A stretch of DNA of 64,000 bases from contig JANQOF010000025.1 in NCBI GenBank assembly GCA_028279215.1, positions 45,497 through 109,496 on the forward strand. Direction: 5' to 3'. Position 1 is the first letter of the stretch, and every line of letters starts with the position of its first letter. Source of the DNA: Pirellulales bacterium (GTDB taxonomy: Bacteria > Planctomycetota > Planctomycetia > Pirellulales > Lacipirellulaceae). Positions 18,865 through 27,549 of the stretch are shown here, piece after piece. The notes below the pieces were generated by a model that saw only the letters and a program-made list of their open reading frames with translations, was not told the DNA's origin and did no database searches. Both the position numbers and the translations under genes were made by a program.

Positions 18865-21351
18865 ATGGGTCTTCAATCCGCACTCACCACCGCGCTTACC
18901 GGTCTACAAGCCGCTGAAACCACCATCGACGTGGTGGGCAACAACGTCGCCAATAGCAGCACGGTAGGCTTCAAAGAATCCGAAGCGGTGTTCGCCACGC
19001 AGTTTCTGCAAACCATCAGTATCGGCGGCGCGCCAACGGCAAACCAAGGTGGTACCAACCCGCGCCAAGTCGGACTTGGTGTAAAGGTGGCGGCTATCAC
19101 GCCGAATTTTACGCAAGGTACGATCGAGATTAGCTCGAATCCGCTCGACGTGGCAATTCAAGGTGATGGCTTCTTGATCGTACAAAGTGGAACAGGCGAA
19201 CTTTACACACGCAATGGCCAATTGCAACTCAATGCGAATAACGAAGTGGTAACCACAACTGGACAGCGGGTGCTTGGCTTTGGCGTTACCGACGACTTCA
19301 AGCTTCAGAGCAACCTTGTCCCACTGACGATCCCACTAGGGCAAGAACGCGTTGCCCAAGCGACGGAGAACGCCTTCTTCACTGGCGTGCTCAATCCCGC
19401 GGTGCAGCCCAACACGCAGCCGGAAATCGTCCAGTCTTCGGTCCTTAGCGATGGCAGTATCCTGGTTCCGGAACTTGATGGTTTTTCCACTTCTACCAAC
19501 GTCACTGAAGACGCAGCGCCACCAGCGGGCACGGTGAGCGTTGAGGGTACCGGGAGCGGACCAGCTACTGGCCGCGTACGGTACCGCATCGCCTACCTTG
19601 ACGAAAATGACGAGGTAAGCACCCTTACTCCGCTCTCAGACATGAGTCTCGACCACGCCGGCGGTGGCGTGCAACTGGGCGGCTTGCCAACGCTGCCCGC
19701 CGGCGTTTGGGAGAATCTGGCCATATATCGAACGGTGGCTAATGGAGACACGTTCTATCCGATCGATATGACGGGCTACACAGTAGGCGAACCCACCTTT
19801 GTCGACCATATGACCGATGATGACTTGGACGATGGAGACCCGGTCGACGACACGGTCATTCCGCCCGGTACGTACAACTACTATGTGACCTACTACGACT
19901 CGACTGCAGGACAAGAGTTGGAGACTCAACCTACTTCCAAGATCGGTCCGATCGAGGTCAACGAGACAACCGGTGGACGACTGCGGTTTGACTTGAGCAT
20001 GTTAGAACCTCCAACCGCAGGGAACCAGGACGAGGAACGCTTCGACAAAGTGCGGATTTATCGTGCCAACGGCAACGAGTCGGAGTATCGCATGGTTGGG
20101 GAAATAGATGCGCCGGCGGCGGGCGATACGTCGCACAGTCTGTCGTTCATCGACAACGCCAGTGATGTGGAGTGGCAAGGCAGCACTGAAGTTCTTAGCA
20201 TCAATGGCCCAACCATCGACGGAACGACGCCGCTTACCCAAGTATCCGTGCGTCAAGGCGATGTTACTAGCCGACCATTCCAGATCGGCGAGCTAACCTT
20301 CGCGGCAGATAAAGATGGTGTCCGACTCGACGCGAAGACCTTGAACGTCACCGCGACGACAACCGTCAACGACTTGATGAGCTTCATGCAAGATGCAATG
20401 GGGATCGATACATCGCTAACAGGAGATTTCCCGCCCGAGGAACTCGAAGGTGTCGAGCAAGCTGGTGTTACAATCTCGGCCGACGGCCGCATTCAAGTCG
20501 TCAGCAACCTTGGCGAGGAGAACGCAATAAGCATTCCGCTAACCGGTCTTAAGCTCATCCCCGAGGGTGAGACCACCAGCGAGTCGGTATCTCTGGGATT
20601 CAATTCCACGCAAAGCGCTGATGGGCCTGGAACGTCGTCCGAGTTTGTCGTGTACGATAGCTTGGGCCTGCCACTGAGCGTCCGTGTTACCACCGTACTG
20701 GAAACGAAGGACAGTAACAGCACGACGTACCGTTGGTATGCCACTAGCGCCGACAATGAGCCTAGTGAGGGGCTTACCACAGTGGTTGGCGACGGAACGC
20801 TCGTTTTCGACCAAAACGGTGACCTCGACGAGAACACCGTTGCCCAAATTGCCGTACTGCGGAACGATACAGCGTCTGAATCGCCCCTCGAGATTGCGCT
20901 CGACTTCTCCAGCGTCAAATCGTTAGGCGAAGTGGATGCCCTCAATAACAACATCAGCTCATTGAATGTGTCGAGCCAAGATGGCTTTCCGCCCGGCGTG
21001 CTCACCGACTTTATCATTTCTGAGGATGGGCTGATTCAGGGTCAGTTCTCCAACGGCACGCAGCGGACAGTAGGACAGTTGATGATGGCCCGCTTCACGA
21101 ACAACAGTGGGTTGCGCCAGGTGGGCGACAGCTTATTTCAGGTTGGGGTGAACTCGGGTGAACCGGTCAGGGGCCGGCCTGGCGAAGACGGCATTGGCAC
21201 ACTAACCGCCGGTGCCGTGGAACTCTCAAACACCGACATTGGCCAAAACCTGATCGAACTGATCCTGGCCTCTACCCAATACCGGGGTGGCGCCCGCGTG
21301 ATTAGTGCCTCACAAGAATTGCTCGACGAATTGCTGGCTCTTCGGAGGTAA
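18865..21351 (+). CDS. flgE: Flagellar hook protein FlgE, very long, with two inserted repeat domains
   Basis: An 828-residue hook subunit, about twice the size of enterobacterial FlgE. The N-terminus MGLQSALTTALTGLQAAETT and VVGNNVANSSTVGFKESEAV is the hook/rod family signature. The C-terminus VELSNTDIGQNLIELILAST with a final amphipathic helix is also typical. Between them, at about residues 229-440, lie two beta-rich repeats of the form RIAYLD...LAIYRT...FVDHM and YNYYVTYYDS...VRIYRA...YRMVGEI...FIDNAS. These match a unit in FlgD. The extra domains would face outward on the hook surface. Downstream of the gene a stem-loop (21393-21425) precedes flbD. Confidence 0.93.
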   Translation: MGLQSALTTALTGLQAAETTIDVVGNNVANSSTVGFKESEAVFATQFLQTISIGGAPTANQGGTNPRQVGLGVKVAAITPNFTQGTIEISSNPLDVAIQGDGFLIVQSGTGELYTRNGQLQLNANNEVVTTTGQRVLGFGVTDDFKLQSNLVPLTIPLGQERVAQATENAFFTGVLNPAVQPNTQPEIVQSSVLSDGSILVPELDGFSTSTNVTEDAAPPAGTVSVEGTGSGPATGRVRYRIAYLDENDEVSTLTPLSDMSLDHAGGGVQLGGLPTLPAGVWENLAIYRTVANGDTFYPIDMTGYTVGEPTFVDHMTDDDLDDGDPVDDTVIPPGTYNYYVTYYDSTAGQELETQPTSKIGPIEVNETTGGRLRFDLSMLEPPTAGNQDEERFDKVRIYRANGNESEYRMVGEIDAPAAGDTSHSLSFIDNASDVEWQGSTEVLSINGPTIDGTTPLTQVSVRQGDVTSRPFQIGELTFAADKDGVRLDAKTLNVTATTTVNDLMSFMQDAMGIDTSLTGDFPPEELEGVEQAGVTISADGRIQVVSNLGEENAISIPLTGLKLIPEGETTSESVSLGFNSTQSADGPGTSSEFVVYDSLGLPLSVRVTTVLETKDSNSTTYRWYATSADNEPSEGLTTVVGDGTLVFDQNGDLDENTVAQIAVLRNDTASESPLEIALDFSSVKSLGEVDALNNNISSLNVSSQDGFPPGVLTDFIISEDGLIQGQFSNGTQRTVGQLMMARFTNNSGLRQVGDSLFQVGVNSGEPVRGRPGEDGIGTLTAGAVELSNTDIGQNLIELILASTQYRGGARVISASQELLDELLALRR

Positions 21352-21392
21352 CGGCGAAGCGTGACGATCGAGGCGGAGCGGCAATTTCCCTT

Positions 21393-21425
21393 CCGTAGCC
21401 GCTAGCGCTGAATCGTAAGCTACGG
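21393..21425 (+). promoter_or_regulatory. Stem-loop between flgE and flbD
   Basis: CCGTAGC at 21393-21399 pairs with GCTACGG at 21419-21425, and an inner palindrome CGCTAGCG lies at 21400-21407. It follows the flgE stop by 41 bp. There is no T tract, so it is more likely an RNA-stabilising or partial attenuation structure that could set hook protein levels against the downstream motor genes. This is inference. Confidence 0.35.
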
Positions 21426-21493
21426 TAGTCGAGAGATATTGGGCCGGCGTGGGTCCGGCTGTGTGGAATGTGGCGGACATGCGAGGCGTACTA

Positions 21494-21700
21494 ATGATCA
21501 CACTCACTAGGATCAGTGGCGATTCGTTCGTGCTGAACGCAGAGCTGATTAAGTACGTTGAGGCCCTGCCCGACACATTTGTTACCCTTACGTCAGGCGA
21601 CCGAATCGTAGTGACGGAGTCGCCCGACGAAGTGGTTCGCCGCACGGTGGAGTATCACCAACATAAACAACTGGTCCCAATAGCTGCTGGCGCTCACTAG
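21494..21700 (+). CDS. flbD: FlbD family flagellar protein
   Basis: A 68-residue small protein beginning MITLTRISGDSFVLNAELIK, with the family features VEALPDTFVTLTSGDRIVV and SPDEVVRRTVEYHQ. This family lies between flgE and motA in many bacteria, as here, and its biochemical role is poorly known. An in-frame upstream start at 21449 exists, but ATG 21494 gives the normal family N-terminus. Confidence 0.85.
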   Translation: MITLTRISGDSFVLNAELIKYVEALPDTFVTLTSGDRIVVTESPDEVVRRTVEYHQHKQLVPIAAGAH

Positions 21701-21742
21701 CAGCTGGTTCTGGTCGAACCGAGATCGCCGTATCACGTTTTC

Positions 21743-22513
21743 ATGGACATTGCATCCGTTATCGGAGTAATCGTCGCGCTCGCCCTGATCGCGGGGTCCA
21801 TCATCATTGGTGGTGGGTCGTTTGGTGCGTTTTTCGACGCACCTAGCGTTATGGTCGTTTTTGGCGGGGCGATCGCCGCAGCGCTCATCTGCTTCCCACT
21901 GCCGAACTTTCTCAGCATCTTCAGCGTGGTGATGAAAGTCTTCTTCTGGCGGGTCGAATCGATCAACGACGTGATCAAGACCATCGTTGGATTGGCCGAG
22001 GTAGCCCGCCGTGATGGGCTGCTTGCGCTCGAAAGCAAGCTCTCCGAAGTTGACAATCCGTTCATAGCTCTGGGCGTACAGATGGCCGTCGATGGCACGC
22101 GGCCTGAAGTAATGGAAGACATCCTGCGGACCGAACTCGACGCTGTGGCCACCCGCCACCGCGATGGCAAAGCGTTGTTCGACTGTATGGGAAGATTTGC
22201 ACCTGCGTTTGGCATGATCGGAACGCTGATGGGCCTAGTGATCATGCTGGGCGATATGAGCGATCCGTCGAAAATCGGGGCCGGTATGGCAGTCGCCTTG
22301 TTGACTACCATGTACGGGGCGATTGCGTCGAATGTGGTGTTCTTGCCGTTTGCCGAGAAGCTCGGTTTCACCAATCGTCAAGAGTTACTGATGATGGAAA
22401 TCGTCATTCGAGGAATCATGGCGGTTCAATCAGGCGAGAACCCAAGAGTGATTGAACAAAAACTCAATACGTTCGTGCCCCCGAAGCAGCGAACCGCCGA
22501 AGAAGCAGCGTAA
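21743..22513 (+). CDS. motA: Flagellar stator protein MotA
   Basis: A 256-residue membrane protein with four predicted helices: ASVIGVIVALALIAGSIIIG at the start, a second near FDAPSVMVVFGGAIAAALI, and a pair in the second half (GMIGTLMGLVIML, then MAVALLTTMYGAIASNVVF). The large cytoplasmic loop between them contains the FliG-contacting charged region. The GTLMGL and TTMYGA segments are MotA/ExbB family hallmarks. With MotB it forms the ion-driven stator. The order flbD-motA-motB-fliL is conserved. Confidence 0.95.
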   Translation: MDIASVIGVIVALALIAGSIIIGGGSFGAFFDAPSVMVVFGGAIAAALICFPLPNFLSIFSVVMKVFFWRVESINDVIKTIVGLAEVARRDGLLALESKLSEVDNPFIALGVQMAVDGTRPEVMEDILRTELDAVATRHRDGKALFDCMGRFAPAFGMIGTLMGLVIMLGDMSDPSKIGAGMAVALLTTMYGAIASNVVFLPFAEKLGFTNRQELLMMEIVIRGIMAVQSGENPRVIEQKLNTFVPPKQRTAEEAA

Positions 22514-22555
22514 GTAACATCGGCGCGTCACCGATCCATCCGGCAGGACAACTAG

Positions 22556-23302
22556 TTGCCTGCCCCAAGAAAGAACCGTTCCGTGGCTGTTGAAGAAGAA
22601 CCAGCTCCCGGCATCCCAGAATGGGTAGTTACCTTTGGTGACATGATGTCGTTGCTGCTGACATTCTTTATTATGCTCGTGTCAATGAGCGAGTTGAAGG
22701 AGGAAGAGCGCTTTCAGGCGATGCTCGAATCGATGCGCCGACAGTTCGGGCACGACTCAGCCATGGCGGCAGTGATCCCGGGCCACTCACAGGCGAATTC
22801 GAACATGTCGTTCATCGCCCCCAGCCAGTCGCGATCGCTACGTAAGAATCTTCAAGATGGCGGCAACGACGTACAGGCCGTCACGGGATCGCACAATCGC
22901 GTGCAGACGATCAGGCACGGTCGGAACTCCACCACCGGAGGCGTGATCTACTTCGACGAACTCTCGGCGGATCTCACGAACGAGGCCGAGCAAGCACTCA
23001 CGAAGATCGCCCAGCAAGTCGCTGGCAAACCGCAGAAGCTTGAAATCCGAGGGCATACGTCGTTGAGACCGGTGGAGCCGGGGCAAGGGCTTCGCGATCA
23101 CTGGGACCTCGCCTTCGCTCGATGCTATAACGCCATGGCGTTCCTCATCCAACAGGGAATCGAGCCTCAACGCATCCGCCTCGGATCGGCGGGAGCCTAC
23201 GAGCCACTCGATGTCGGGCTCAATCCCGAAGAACGAAAACGCAATGCGCGGGTTGAAGTGTTGATGTGGGACGAGCGGGTTTTGCCTCCCAAGAACGACT
23301 GA
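22556..23302 (+). CDS. motB: Flagellar stator protein MotB
   Basis: A 248-residue protein with the N-terminal single membrane helix EWVVTFGDMMSLLLTFFIML, containing the ion-binding aspartate D29, and a C-terminal OmpA-like peptidoglycan-binding domain (LEIRGHTSLRPVEPGQGLRD, RIRLGSAGAYEP, RKRNARVEVLM). The periplasmic linker is short. The start is TTG 22556; no better ATG precedes the membrane helix. It anchors MotA to the cell wall and forms the ion path. Confidence 0.95.
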   Translation: MPAPRKNRSVAVEEEPAPGIPEWVVTFGDMMSLLLTFFIMLVSMSELKEEERFQAMLESMRRQFGHDSAMAAVIPGHSQANSNMSFIAPSQSRSLRKNLQDGGNDVQAVTGSHNRVQTIRHGRNSTTGGVIYFDELSADLTNEAEQALTKIAQQVAGKPQKLEIRGHTSLRPVEPGQGLRDHWDLAFARCYNAMAFLIQQGIEPQRIRLGSAGAYEPLDVGLNPEERKRNARVEVLMWDERVLPPKND

Positions 23303-23421
23303 AGTTCCGACGTCAGTGGCGATCCCACCGTGGGTTTTGCGACCTAAGTTTACTTAGAGATCACGCAGAGCGGGAAACCGCATCGCAGACCAACTGCTCC
23401 GACGATTAGCACTGGCGAAAC

Positions 23422-23994
23422 ATGGCTGACCAAAAAGAATCTGTGGACGGCAACGAAAAGGCGCGCCTCGGCATCGTCGGGTTGCTGAAGGCCGTAGCAC
23501 TGATCTCGGTGGTGGTCCTCGTCGAGGTGGTTGCCGCGTCAATGCTAGTGCCCACCGCGCAGGACGCGGAGTCGACAGCGCGGAAGCTAGCTGCCGCCCA
23601 ACAAGGTCAGCTCGAAGTCGATGGCAATTCGGCCGCCAACGAATCGGGCAATGCACCGCCGATCACGGACAAGGAAACATTAGAAGTCGACCTTGGTCGC
23701 TACAACGTGACGCGATACAACCCGGAGAATGACACAACGCTCATCGTTGACTTCGAACTGTTTGGCGTGGTGCTAGCAGATGAGGAACCCGACTTTGCAT
23801 CGCATTTTGAGAAGAACAAAGTACGTCTTCGCGAACAGGTAATCATGACGCTGGGCGGAGCCGACACAACCGATCTGACAGATGCCGAGTTGGGGTTGCT
23901 TAAACGTAGGATATTGGAGAAAACCAACCGCGCACTCGGCAAGCCGCTGGTTCAAGAAGTTCTGTTTAGCAAGTTCAACTTCGTCGAGCGTTGA
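23422..23994 (+). CDS. fliL: Flagellar basal-body-associated protein FliL
   Basis: A 190-residue protein with one membrane segment near the N-terminus (about 12-38, GIVGLLKAVALISVVVLVEV) and a periplasmic domain rich in charged residues. The domain ends LKRRILEKTNRALGKPLVQE and VLFSKFNFVER, which resembles the FliL C-terminal pattern of a helix followed by a strand ending in phenylalanine. FliL surrounds the stator and stabilises it. It stands between motB and fliN, its usual place apart from the missing fliM. Confidence 0.85.
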   Translation: MADQKESVDGNEKARLGIVGLLKAVALISVVVLVEVVAASMLVPTAQDAESTARKLAAAQQGQLEVDGNSAANESGNAPPITDKETLEVDLGRYNVTRYNPENDTTLIVDFELFGVVLADEEPDFASHFEKNKVRLREQVIMTLGGADTTDLTDAELGLLKRRILEKTNRALGKPLVQEVLFSKFNFVER

Positions 23995-24052
23995 CCCAGC
24001 GTTCGCTTAGCCGACGACACGCCGTGAAACTACGTGCTGGGAAGGGAATCCC

Positions 24053-24697
24053 ATGGCGAACGAAAACGTCGGACAGGACGAAATCGAACGGCTGTTGGCC
24101 GAAGCGCAGAAGGCCAGTGCAGGAGGTGGGTCTGAACCTCAGGCTCCCCAGCCTGAGGAGAAGCAGCCTCCGGCGCCGCAAGGCGCGACGCTCGACCAGA
24201 GTGAGCTCGATGCCATGCTTGCGAGCGCCGCTACCGCTCCGTCGCCATCAAGCGGGCAATCTTCAGCTGCTCCCACTGTAAGTGCTGGCGATGTCGCCTC
24301 ATCAGCAGTCTCGCAGAACGACATCGAGTTGCTGCTCAATCAGGCGGAACAGGCAATCGCGTCGATCGAATCGCCCGTCGAACTGCCTGCGGGAGTCAGG
24401 TCGTTCCAACTGGACGATTTTGGTGGCACACCAGCTAGCACCGAAGCGGCATCCATTGAGCTCGTTCGTGACGTCCAGCTCGACCTAAAAATCGAGTTAG
24501 GGCGAACCCATATGCACCTGGAGGATGTGCTGCGACTGCAGCAAGGTGCCGTGGTGCCGCTCGACAAATTGGCCGGAGACCCGGTCGATTTGTACGTCAA
24601 TGGCAGGATGATTGCCCGCGGTGAGGTGCTAGTGCTCAACGACAACTTCTGCGTACGCGTCACCGAGCTGATCGTCGGAGATAGTGCTTGCGCCTAG
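24053..24697 (+). CDS. fliN: Flagellar motor switch protein FliN with FliM-like triple N-terminal motifs
   Basis: A 214-residue protein, longer than usual FliN (about 90-140). The C-terminal SpoA/FliN domain (about 130-210) is clear: VQLDLKIELGRTHMHLEDVL, GAVVPLDKLAGDPVDLYVNG and ARGEVLVLNDNFCVRVTEL. The first 110 residues are Ala/Gln/Pro/Ser-rich and contain three short motifs, QDEIERLL (8-15), QSELDAML (49-56) and SQNDIELLL (87-95). These resemble the EIDALL-type peptide at the N-terminus of FliM and FliY that binds phospho-CheY. No FliM gene lies before it, where one is normally found. The FliM/FliY middle CheC-like domain is absent, so it is not a FliY. Confidence 0.88.
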   Translation: MANENVGQDEIERLLAEAQKASAGGGSEPQAPQPEEKQPPAPQGATLDQSELDAMLASAATAPSPSSGQSSAAPTVSAGDVASSAVSQNDIELLLNQAEQAIASIESPVELPAGVRSFQLDDFGGTPASTEAASIELVRDVQLDLKIELGRTHMHLEDVLRLQQGAVVPLDKLAGDPVDLYVNGRMIARGEVLVLNDNFCVRVTELIVGDSACA

Positions 24698-24846
24698 GGC
24701 GACAATCGGACTGGCCCGACTGGCCTACAACCTCTATAAGTCGCCAGCGGTCAAGAGCAGCGAACGTCGGCAGTCGTTGGGCGTCTCGTCACCGAGCTCG
24801 CTTCTGTCCTGCTTTTCTAACCTACCAATCTGATTGGGGTCGGTTG

Positions 24847-25563
24847 ATGCGCACTCCCTATGCTGTCGTAATCGTTGGTCTACTCGCGTTGGCCATCGGA
24901 ATCCCCACAAGAGCAATCGAACCTATTGGCGCACAGGGGCCTTCGGCTCGCGACAACAATCAGCCAACGCCCGCACACCAACATCACATAGAAGACTCGG
25001 GCGTGCCACGAGATCAGTCGCATGTCAAACAACCAGGACGATTGATGCCGAGCGCTCGACGCACCAACCAAGCAAAGGGCAAGCGGCCCGCAGCCCAGCG
25101 TGGCGCGGACCTGCTTTCGAGTTGGGCGGAGAGTTCGAGCGTGACCGCACTCGCAGCGTTGGCGTTTGTGGTTGGCTTGTTCATGCTACTCGCTTGGGCG
25201 GTGAAGCGAAGGCTTCCCAAGAGTTCCCAGCTTCTCCCGAGCGATGCAGTTCGCATCCTTGGGCGCGTTGCCCTTGGCACTCGCCAGTTCGGACATCTAC
25301 TGCAGCTTGGCAACAAATTGATCCTGGTATCAGTGAACCAGACAGGCGTAGAGAAACTAGCCGAAATCGACGAACCACAGGAGGTCGTGCGCCTCATTGG
25401 ACTCTGTGGAAGAACCTCTTCAGACGGTAGCCAGAAAGAGTTTGACGAAGTCTTTGGGCAGTTTGCTCGGGAAAAAGCAGCTTCGGGTTTTCTCGGAAGC
25501 GAGACAACGATGTTTAGCAGTAACAACGAAGCCAGCGAAACGGGAGGCCGCCGATATGCATAG
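24847..25563 (+). CDS. fliO: Flagellar export protein FliO
   Basis: A 238-residue protein starting [20 protein letters not shown], an N-terminal hydrophobic signal segment, then a Pro/Gln/Arg-rich periplasmic stretch. A membrane helix (about 100-122, [20 protein letters not shown]) is followed by the FliO-type cytoplasmic part, [20 protein letters not shown] and [19 protein letters not shown]. FliO assists FliP ring assembly. I use ATG 24847; an in-frame start at 24688 lies inside fliN and lacks a signal segment. The end overlaps fliP by 8 bp. Confidence 0.85.
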   Translation: MRTPYAVVIVGLLALAIGIPTRAIEPIGAQGPSARDNNQPTPAHQHHIEDSGVPRDQSHVKQPGRLMPSARRTNQAKGKRPAAQRGADLLSSWAESSSVTALAALAFVVGLFMLLAWAVKRRLPKSSQLLPSDAVRILGRVALGTRQFGHLLQLGNKLILVSVNQTGVEKLAEIDEPQEVVRLIGLCGRTSSDGSQKEFDEVFGQFAREKAASGFLGSETTMFSSNNEASETGGRRYA

Positions 25564-26392
25564 CATTGTCGCCCGAGTTGCCGCGTCGCTGTTCGTCGGC
25601 ATCGCTTTCGCATCAGCATCGATGGCTCAGGATTCGTTGGTTGGGTCGACACTCGTCGAGCAGGTTGGCGGGCCCAGCGATTGGACCAAACCTGAGCGAT
25701 TGACGTCAACTCTTCAAGTGATGTTGATGCTCACCGTGGTGAGCCTCGCTCCCGCCATTTTGCTAATGACCACCAGTTTCGTTCGAATCGTCGTCGTACT
25801 CGGTCTACTGCGACAAGCGTTGGGTACGCAGCAACTGCCACCCAGCCAAGTCATCACATCGATCGCGCTTTTTGTCACGCTATTGTTGATGATGCCTGTG
25901 TGGAACCAAAGCTACGAAGCGGGAATCCGTCCGTACACCGAAGGCGAGTTCGGAATCGACGAGGCATTCACACGCAGCGTTGCCCCTATCCGCAAGTTCA
26001 TGGCGCAGCAGATTGAGCGAACCGACAACCATGGTGACGTCGAACTCTTCTTGAGCTACATGCCCGACGAAATCGATGCGGTGACAGGCGAGCTGCCAGA
26101 CAACTACGCCTACTACGACGTACAGCCGGACGAGCGGGAGGTTCCACTTCAGGCATTGTTGCCTGCGTTCATGCTCAGCGAATTGAAGACGGCGTTTCTG
26201 ATAGGATTTCAGATTTACCTGCCGTTCGTCATCCTCGATATTGTCGTTGCGAGTGTCACCATCTCGATGGGTATGCTCATGTTGCCACCGGTGTTGATCT
26301 CGTTGCCGTTCAAGTTGTTGTTGTTCGTACTTGTCGACGGTTGGCGACTGGTGGTTGAGATGCTGCTGGAGAGTTTTCAGGCCTACACTTAG
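25556..26392 (+). CDS. fliP: Flagellar export gate protein FliP
   Basis: A 278-residue inner-membrane protein with a signal peptide ([20 protein letters not shown]) and a typical FliP body: [40 protein letters not shown] and [14 protein letters not shown] periplasmic loop follows, and the C-terminal pair [20 protein letters not shown] and [20 protein letters not shown] completes it. FliP forms the core ring of the export gate with FliQ and FliR. ATG 25556 has a GGGAGG Shine-Dalgarno sequence at about 25542 and overlaps the end of fliO. An in-frame upstream start at 25397 would run through fliO. Confidence 0.96.
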   Translation: MHSIVARVAASLFVGIAFASASMAQDSLVGSTLVEQVGGPSDWTKPERLTSTLQVMLMLTVVSLAPAILLMTTSFVRIVVVLGLLRQALGTQQLPPSQVITSIALFVTLLLMMPVWNQSYEAGIRPYTEGEFGIDEAFTRSVAPIRKFMAQQIERTDNHGDVELFLSYMPDEIDAVTGELPDNYAYYDVQPDEREVPLQALLPAFMLSELKTAFLIGFQIYLPFVILDIVVASVTISMGMLMLPPVLISLPFKLLLFVLVDGWRLVVEMLLESFQAYT

Positions 26393-26423
26393 TCACGCAT
26401 TGAATCGCCTTTGCACGTTAGTC

Positions 26424-26690
26424 ATGAATCCCCAAGACGCTGTCGACCTAAGCCGCGAGGCGATGATCGTTGCCATGCTGATCGCAGCACCGGTGCTACT
26501 TGCGGGAATGCTAGTTGGCCTGCTGATCGGGCTGGTGCAGGCGCTGACGCAAATACAAGAACAAACGGTTGCATTCGTCCCCAAACTGGTGGCCATGGTG
26601 CTAGTGATGGCGTGGACGCTTCCTTGGCTGCTGAACCGCTTGGTCGAGTACAGTCAGCAGTTGCTGATAGAAATACCGCTCTACCTGTAG
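26424..26690 (+). CDS. fliQ: Flagellar export gate protein FliQ
   Basis: An 88-residue protein with two membrane helices (MIVAMLIAAPVLLAGMLVGL and FVPKLVAMVLVMAWTLPWLL), the normal FliQ size and layout. The connecting loop VQALTQIQEQTVAFVPK is the family signature. Start ATG 26424 is chosen over an in-frame upstream GTG/ATG-type start at 26331 within fliP. It lies between fliP and fliR. Confidence 0.95.
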   Translation: MNPQDAVDLSREAMIVAMLIAAPVLLAGMLVGLLIGLVQALTQIQEQTVAFVPKLVAMVLVMAWTLPWLLNRLVEYSQQLLIEIPLYL

Positions 26691-26721
26691 GCCGTCAGCG
26701 TCGGCGTCGAGGGTGCCTTGC

Positions 26722-27537
26722 ATGGAATGGCTTGAAGCACTTCTGCTGTCGAAAATCGCCGTGTTTGTGCTCGTTCTAGGCCGACTTGGCGCATTGGTGG
26801 CAACGGCCCCGCTAACCAAGATGGTCACTCTACCAGTCACAGTGCGGGCGCTGTTGGCGGTAACGCTCACGATGCTGGTAATGCCGCTCTATGCAAACTT
26901 AAGCTACACCAGTCCGTGGAACCTGCTGGCATTTGGCGGCCTGTTGTTAAACGAGGTACTCATCGGTCTGCTGCTCGGACTTGGCATGCAAGTGCTGTTT
27001 GCCGGTGTCCATGTCGCCGGCCAGATCGTGGCCAACCTGAGCGGCATGTCACTGGCCGAGGTTTCGAGTCCGACGTTCGATGGCGGGTCGTCCGTTTTCA
27101 CAGAGGTCTTTCACTACCTCACGTTGGCACTGTTCGTCGCTCTCGGAGGCCATCGCATGGTCATGGCGGCCCTATTAGACACTTTTGCATGGGCACCACC
27201 TGGGCACGCCATGTTGGGCAATTCTTTTGCTTTGGTGATGGTGAACATCCTGCAGCAAAGTTTCGACCTAGGCATCCGAGCTTCTGCGCCTATCATGATT
27301 GCTCTGCTGCTCTCCACGTTGCTGCTAGGCCTTATCAGCCGCACTTTGCCGCAAATCAATGTGTTGGCCGTTGGCTTCGGGCTCAACTCGCTGCTCACCA
27401 TTGGAGCTATGCTGGTTTCGATTGGTGGGGTCGCGTGGACGTTTCAAGAACCGATTGCAGGAGTCCTGGAGCGCCTCGAAGAGGTGGTCGTGCCGATCGA
27501 AGCTACACCGCCCACACCACTCGCAGAGAACCAATAG
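26722..27537 (+). CDS. fliR: Flagellar export gate protein FliR
   Basis: A 271-residue protein with about six membrane helices. FliR features include VLGRLGALVATAPLTKMV at the N-terminus, the loop GQIVANLSGMSLAEVSSPTF in the middle, and RTLPQINVLAVGFGLNSLLT near the C-terminus. FliR completes the helical gate core with FliP and FliQ. ATG 26722 is preferred over an in-frame GTG at 26713, which adds three residues. The short tail ends in a Pro-rich stretch. Confidence 0.95.
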   Translation: MEWLEALLLSKIAVFVLVLGRLGALVATAPLTKMVTLPVTVRALLAVTLTMLVMPLYANLSYTSPWNLLAFGGLLLNEVLIGLLLGLGMQVLFAGVHVAGQIVANLSGMSLAEVSSPTFDGGSSVFTEVFHYLTLALFVALGGHRMVMAALLDTFAWAPPGHAMLGNSFALVMVNILQQSFDLGIRASAPIMIALLLSTLLLGLISRTLPQINVLAVGFGLNSLLTIGAMLVSIGGVAWTFQEPIAGVLERLEEVVVPIEATPPTPLAENQ

Positions 27538-27549
27538 CGAAGATCGGCG

